Source: Haliotis asinina (lineage: Eukaryota > Mollusca > Gastropoda > Lepetellida > Haliotidae). From it: a stretch of 64,000 nucleotides of DNA. This document shows positions 62,301 through 64,000 of the stretch, in pieces. Location of the stretch: NCBI RefSeq assembly GCF_037392515.1, contig NC_090292.1, forward strand, positions 46,489,747 through 46,553,746. The letters run 5' to 3'. Within the stretch, counting starts at the first letter, position 1. Each line of letters starts with the position of its first letter. The notes beneath the pieces were generated by a model. It worked only from the letters and a program-made list of their open reading frames with translations, made no database searches and had not been told where the DNA came from. A program made the position numbers and the translations under genes.

Positions 62301-63912
62301 TCAACTGGAATAACAGCTTTCTATAAATATCAATTTTCAGAGTGAGTGAGTTTAGTTTTACGCCGCACTCAGCAATATTCCAGCTATATGGCGGCAGTCT
62401 GTGAATAATCGAGTCTCAACCAGACAATCCAGTGACCAACAACATGACCATCGATCTGCGCAACTGGGAACCAATGACATGTGCCAACCAAGTCAGCGAG
62501 CCTGACCACCCGATCCCTTTAGTCGCCTCTTAAGACAAGCATAGTCGCCTTTCATAGCAAGCATGGGTTGCTGAAGGCCTATTCTACCCCGGGACCTTCA
62601 CGGGTCTCAATTTTCAGAAGAATCGATGTGAAGATTTGCATAAGAATTTGTCTTCAGCAACATATGTTTGGTGTTTTTAGTAAAAGCCTCGCTGACTAGA
62701 ATGATGCATATTATCATACCTAAACCATGTGCATCGATGCTCATGATACCAATCACTGGATTGTCCTGTTCAAGTTTTAATATTTACTAACTGACACACA
62801 CAGAAGGATTATTGATGAGGTTTTAACAACAGAAAACACACCTAATTCATTAGGCAGACAGACCAAAATTTTATGGAATGAGAATTTACTTATCAAGGTC
62901 ACAGGTGGTTCTTCATGGACACTAGTGAATGCAGAGTTATCTCACCTTGTTTTCAAAGTTGGTGTCCGCAGAGTGTTTCAGGAGAATCTCAACGACTGGA
63001 ATGTGTCCTTTTTCTGTGGCCCAATGAAGTGGCGTCATCTTCAGCTTAAACAACAGACACAAAATGGTTACATCTGAATTCTACATATTGCTTCAAGGCC
63101 ACTTTGACCGGAAATTGTAACTTAGGACATCCTTCAGGTTTGATAATGTCTGCCTAATTTAGAAACTTTGACGTCTTCTCACCGAGATTCATATTGCCCT
63201 TCTCAATTTCGGAATTTCAAGACAGACCACCGCCATATTGCTGGAATATTGCTGTAAAACTAAATTACTGATTTCTGATGCTACACTTTCTTGAAAACCT
63301 GGTTTGCAAAACAGCATATATGAGAACAGCGTATATTTATTACTGCCAACCCAGATGCTTGAAAGCACAAGAAATTGACTGTTCTCCAACTGCAACCGTA
63401 GTGATAATCCTTGCATGCATCACTTCCTGTTTTTAGGGGTTCAAGCCGTGCGAACCTAATTACTGTGCATGTGCTATGGACCCAGCAGAGCTGGTGAAAT
63501 CCCTTTTTCCTCCAGTGTGCGTTTGAAATGCCATTCAGGGGCTTGAATTCATTGCAATATTTTTCAACTTTATGTGTTGAATTTGCATTTTTGAAAATTT
63601 GTTTCTGTAAGCCAATGCCAAAAGGTATCAGAATCTGCAAGGTTGTGTTTTACGTTGCATGTGACCTTCAAGCAGTAACATCCGAGTACAAATAGCTCTG
63701 CAGTCTATACTGACCATGTCTTTAGCATCAATGTCTGCTGAGTTGTCCAGGAGAAGCTCCACAATCTCAACATGGCCTTCCTGAGCGGCAACATGGAGGG
63801 GTGTGCGGTCCACCTTGGTGCGAGCATCACGACTAATGCCTGCTCTCAGCAGGACTTCTGCCGTTTGCTGGTGGCCAAACTGGGCGGCAAAGTGAAGAGG
63901 GGATGTTCCCAG
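47182..63912 (-). CDS. GABPB: GA-binding protein subunit beta (GABP beta), N-terminal exon outside window
   Basis: GABP beta joins the Ets-domain subunit GABP alpha through ankyrin repeats and supplies activation and dimerisation to a nuclear transcription factor of mitochondrial and housekeeping genes (family knowledge). Ten exons (63912-63715, 63044-62946, 62156-62082, 61805-61652, 58237-58148, 56566-56450, 53542-53421, 51437-51302, 48666-48524, 47352-47182) give 1,305 nt, 434 residues plus TGA. Phases match at every junction. Ankyrin repeats fill the first ~90 residues ([48 protein letters not shown]) and follow vertebrate GABPB closely. Next come a [12 protein letters not shown] segment, a VITIV block, acidic and LLKKIK stretches and a C-terminal leucine-zipper coiled coil. 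The first ~35 residues are missing because they lie past 64 kb. It is convergent with the membrane-protein gene. Confidence 0.97.
47396..47740. repeat. ~170-bp tandem duplication in last GABPB intron
   Basis: Two copies share tacatttggaactgtcacaa, aaacctaggaatatt, gtgccaatgcccacct-like and cccctttta text. Non-coding. Confidence 0.85.
48040..48290 (-). repeat. Unclassified dispersed repeat (partner at 6700-6920)
   Basis: Inverted relative to the 6.7-6.9 kb copy; shares tggtgatgcactctcaa and ttatcatatcaacattga. Confidence 0.6.
48524..48666 (-). CDS. GABPB: GABPB exon: LLKKIK region
   Basis: Acceptor gtttcctttcag, donor GAT|GTAAGA, phase 1 in, 0 out. Encodes [46 protein letters not shown] sits where vertebrate GABPB has a basic nuclear-localisation-like stretch (PLTKKPRI). 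Confidence 0.92.
48741..49130. mobile_element. Possible hAT-like MITE
   Basis: Ends cagtggttcaaaaat and attttcgaaccctcc form an imperfect inverted repeat. Sub-terminal ccacttgcc and gacttgtcacgggc phrases recur. Target duplication unclear. Confidence 0.45.
49140..49318 (-). mobile_element. SINE family B
   Basis: (GTGA)n, tttcagcaatattccagaaa, accagaaatgggcttcacac, then inverted B box (ggggaatcgaatc). Confidence 0.85.
49915..50440 (-). repeat. ~175-bp tandem repeat, inverted relative of 27640-28395
   Basis: On the - strand shares tccatggaaac-type, ttttggctgtt-like, gaacct and caaaactt motifs with the other array. About three units. Confidence 0.75.
50665..51045 (+). mobile_element. SINE A interrupted by SINE B
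   Basis: Family A pieces at about 50665-50810 and 50956-51045 flank a family B copy (ggtagggttaaggtgttcgc, ggtttcaagtctctacatga, gctaaaagcaacgcaaaact). Family B was therefore still active after this family A copy landed. Confidence 0.8.
51302..51437 (-). CDS. GABPB: GABPB exon: VITIV block
   Basis: Acceptor cgttttcag, donor TCAG|GTAGAC, phase 0 in, 1 out. Encodes [40 protein letters not shown] and MVEES, matching the vertebrate RVITIVTDG...QVLTVPA region. Confidence 0.94.
51770..52790 (+). pseudogene. Dead Tc1-like transposase
   Basis: Fragments in shifting frames follow the order of a Tc1 transposase. HTH part near 51.8-52.0 kb: GMLEGG-like, VTPLR. Catalytic part near 52.2-52.6 kb: TDES (first Asp), [20 protein letters not shown], and a C-terminal segment near 52.55-52.63 kb resembling the PDLNPIEHLWDE region (LNTSGMKW). 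Many frameshifts and stops; inserted in a GABPB intron. Terminal repeats not identified. Confidence 0.75.
53040..53420 (-). repeat. Pyrimidine-rich minisatellite abutting a GABPB donor
   Basis: On the - strand units resemble gaggaagaacaaatgagtac plus aaggggaggaag; the exon end and intron start read gaggaagaacaggtgggttc plus aaggggaggaag. The array thus copies the exon-intron junction, though most units have lost the exact GT. Confidence 0.85.
53421..53542 (-). CDS. GABPB: GABPB exon: acidic activation segment
   Basis: Acceptor gtgtttcag, donor CAG|GTGGGT, phase 1 in, 0 out. Encodes [40 protein letters not shown]. The frame stays open into the intron for about 79 more codons through a minisatellite. 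Confidence 0.9.
54390..54460 (+). mobile_element. SINE family B tail fragment
   Basis: gatattgctggaatattttt, aaaagcgccgtaaaac and ctcactca; 5' part missing. Confidence 0.7.
54830..54955 (-). mobile_element. SINE family B, degenerate
   Basis: Shares cttttagc, gacactagaa, cacactgcacccaatg and atcgaatctggttctttggt with inverted family B. Confidence 0.55.
55104..56338 (-). mobile_element. DNA transposon with TAAAGGTCACATGCAA ends
   Basis: taaaggtcacatgcaa at the left is inverted at the right end (ttgcatgtgacctttaa, ~56322-56338). The left ~230 bp reappears inverted at 63400-63670. Inside is a THAP-like fragment. The superfamily is unclear; the target duplication cannot be read because the ends are nearly palindromic. 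Confidence 0.65.
55690..55837 (-). pseudogene. THAP zinc-finger fragment
   Basis: From an ATG at 55837-55835 the - strand reads [41 protein letters not shown] then stop. C-x4-C followed by HQFPSDPxxRKKW-like spacing is the first half of a THAP DNA-binding domain. The distal Cys and His are not in this frame. It lies within the TIR element, so it is probably a relic of that element's protein. Confidence 0.5.
56450..56566 (-). CDS. GABPB: GABPB exon: [10 protein letters not shown] segment
   Basis: Acceptor gtttttcag, donor ACAG|GTGGGT, phase 1 to 1, 117 nt. Encodes [20 protein letters not shown] and [18 protein letters not shown], probably part of the transactivation region. Confidence 0.9.
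56893..57035 (-). mobile_element. SINE family B
   Basis: gagtgaatgagtttgg, ttaccaatattccagctata, gcagaaatgggcta, then inverted head (gaacgcttcaaccactggg, ctaccccac). Confidence 0.85.
57540..58147 (-). repeat. ~62-bp minisatellite repeating a GABPB donor site
   Basis: About ten units of ggcttactttgctccaggga, gacaatcaaggggcactggg and taagcaatagtgtgttctgc. It ends at the exon border at 58148: on the - strand each unit carries gcaaagtaagcc, the same 12 bases as the true donor. Looser units extend back to about 57360. Confidence 0.93.
58148..58237 (-). CDS. GABPB: GABPB exon: [12 protein letters not shown] segment
   Basis: Acceptor gttgaatccag, donor CAAA|GTAAGC, phase 1 to 1, 90 nt. Encodes [20 protein letters not shown] and [21 protein letters not shown] is diagnostic of GABPB. 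The donor abuts a minisatellite that repeats it. Confidence 0.95.
58460..58560 (-). mobile_element. SINE-like fragment, degenerate
   Basis: Shares tcaaccctcagcaatatta, agcttggtgacgg and accaaacaat with family A. Weak. Confidence 0.4.
58550..58820. repeat. ~62-bp minisatellite
   Basis: Five units share gcatactgttgtcggagtcg, gagaacacagtattaacca and gtgaccaagcctg. Confidence 0.9.
59055..59180 (+). mobile_element. SINE family B, short
   Basis: Head ggggtggtgcagtggttaaa, ctgagtttgagtccccatat (B box), then a shortened body and (CTCA)n. Confidence 0.85.
59387..59520 (+). mobile_element. 5S-rRNA-headed SINE
   Basis: gctgaagttaagcaatgctg and tccttggcagggtgaccatg match the 3' half of 5S rRNA, the region holding the polymerase III internal promoter. 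It is followed by a non-5S tail (ctcttgccccacgatgaag, cactaatgatacaggttgt). Only part of 5S is present, so it is not a 5S gene. Confidence 0.75.
59636..59745 (-). mobile_element. SINE family B variant, truncated
   Basis: ggttttacgccactttttat, ccatcaaaatcatgacacca, tgtggggattcaaatccagg. Same variant as 61935-62055. Confidence 0.75.
60000..60112 (-). mobile_element. SINE family B head half
   Basis: gtggagagtcgaaccttggt and taaccactaggctaccctac, the inverted B and A box regions. Confidence 0.8.
60628..60898 (-). mobile_element. SINE family A, near full length
   Basis: gagtttagttttaagtcgca, cagcaatattccagctatat to accccaggacattcacaggt. Confidence 0.9.
61056..61300 (-). mobile_element. SINE family A, diverged
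   Basis: gtttaacgccagacttcagc, gtctggactagacaatgatc, gcctcttatgacaagcatgg. Confidence 0.82.
61652..61805 (-). CDS. GABPB: GABPB exon: linker after ankyrin domain
   Basis: Acceptor ctttctag, donor AAAA|GTGAGA, phase 0 in, 1 out. Encodes [20 protein letters not shown], then a Gly/Val-rich stretch ending NTASTSKSK, a Thr-rich flexible linker. Confidence 0.88.
61935..62055 (-). mobile_element. SINE family B variant
   Basis: tttagtttacgccacttttc, accagaaatgggcttcgcac, gaggattcaaatccaggaat. Ends 27 bp from a GABPB exon. Confidence 0.8.
62082..62156 (-). CDS. GABPB: GABPB exon: ankyrin repeat 4
   Basis: Acceptor cgttacag, donor CAG|GTAGGA, 25 codons, phase 0 to 0. Encodes [20 protein letters not shown] followed by LQLAQ, matching the vertebrate FDISIDNGNEDLAEILQ capping repeat. 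Confidence 0.96.
62340..62607 (-). mobile_element. SINE family A, full length and little changed
   Basis: gagtgagtgagtttagtttt, tatatggcggcagtctgtga to accccgggaccttcacgggt. Close to consensus, so probably young. Confidence 0.92.
62680..62800 (+). mobile_element. SINE family A, degenerate
   Basis: gcatcgatgctcatgatacc, aatcactggattgtcctgtt. Tail lost. A further tail-only scrap lies at 63225-63275. Confidence 0.6.
62946..63044 (-). CDS. GABPB: GABPB exon: ankyrin repeat 3
   Basis: Acceptor gttgtttaag, donor AAG|GTGAGA, phase 0 to 0. Encodes [20 protein letters not shown] and [13 protein letters not shown], one ankyrin repeat per exon. Confidence 0.97.
63400..63672 (-). mobile_element. One end of a TAAAGGTCACATGCAA element
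   Basis: On the - strand follows the left part of the 55104-56338 element: ggtcacatgcaacgtaaaac, gcagattctg, caaattcaac, actgcacatgcacagt-like text. The other end was not found. Confidence 0.65.
63715..63912 (-). CDS. GABPB: GABPB exon: ankyrin repeats 1-2
   Basis: Acceptor gcttcag, donor ATG|GTCAGT, phase 0 to 0, 66 codons. Encodes [40 protein letters not shown] and [38 protein letters not shown] is nearly the vertebrate sequence and includes GABP alpha contact loops. Confidence 0.97.
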
Positions 63913-64000
63913 CTGAAGCAGTTAACAAAAAACAAATAATAAAAATATATATGTATCACTCTCAACTAGGTCTGCAATGATTTGCTTTGATTCATCAAAA

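Overview
The window is animal nuclear DNA. Small exons with consensus GT-AG borders sit in long AT-rich introns, and short interspersed repeats are very dense. The commonest repeat ends in a (CTCA)n tail, and a second SINE has a tRNA-like head. From memory these families suit a marine gastropod, most likely an abalone (Haliotis); that assignment is inference.

Two convergent protein-coding genes are visible. On the + strand (about 2.1-34.3 kb) an eight-exon gene encodes a type I single-pass membrane protein of about 410 residues: signal peptide, Cys-containing beta-rich ectodomain, an EB/EGF-like Cys-rich module, a Thr/Pro stalk, one transmembrane helix and a short tail. I do not recognise the family. 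On the - strand (47.2-63.9 kb) ten exons encode all but the N-terminus of GABP beta, the ankyrin-repeat and leucine-zipper partner of the Ets factor GABP alpha. Exons 2 onward of the + gene and all ten GABP beta exons join in compatible phases; the first exon of the + gene is a prediction.

Layout: 0-10.9 kb holds an upstream flank and a very long first intron with nested transposons, a LINE 3' fragment split by a Mutator-like MITE, and a possible unannotated Cys-rich exon (9.66-9.83 kb). From 10.9 to 15.8 kb come exons 2-6, whose introns are largely minisatellites, some copying the neighbouring splice sites. From 15.8 to 29.1 kb a 13 kb intron holds a 249-bp satellite array, several MITEs, a duplicated non-coding block and an LTR-like remnant. 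From 29.1 to 34.3 kb lie exons 7 and 8, separated by a broken DIRS-like retroelement. From 34.3 to 47.2 kb is intergenic sequence with two large fold-back elements and minisatellites. From 47.2 to 64 kb is GABPB, with minisatellites at two donor sites, a dead Tc1 transposon and a TIR element carrying a THAP-like fragment.

No CRISPR arrays, operons, functional tRNA genes or rRNA genes were seen. The most unusual pattern is repeated growth of minisatellites out of exon-intron junctions, in both genes. Exon borders come from splice consensus, phase continuity and protein similarity known from memory; nothing was aligned by computer.
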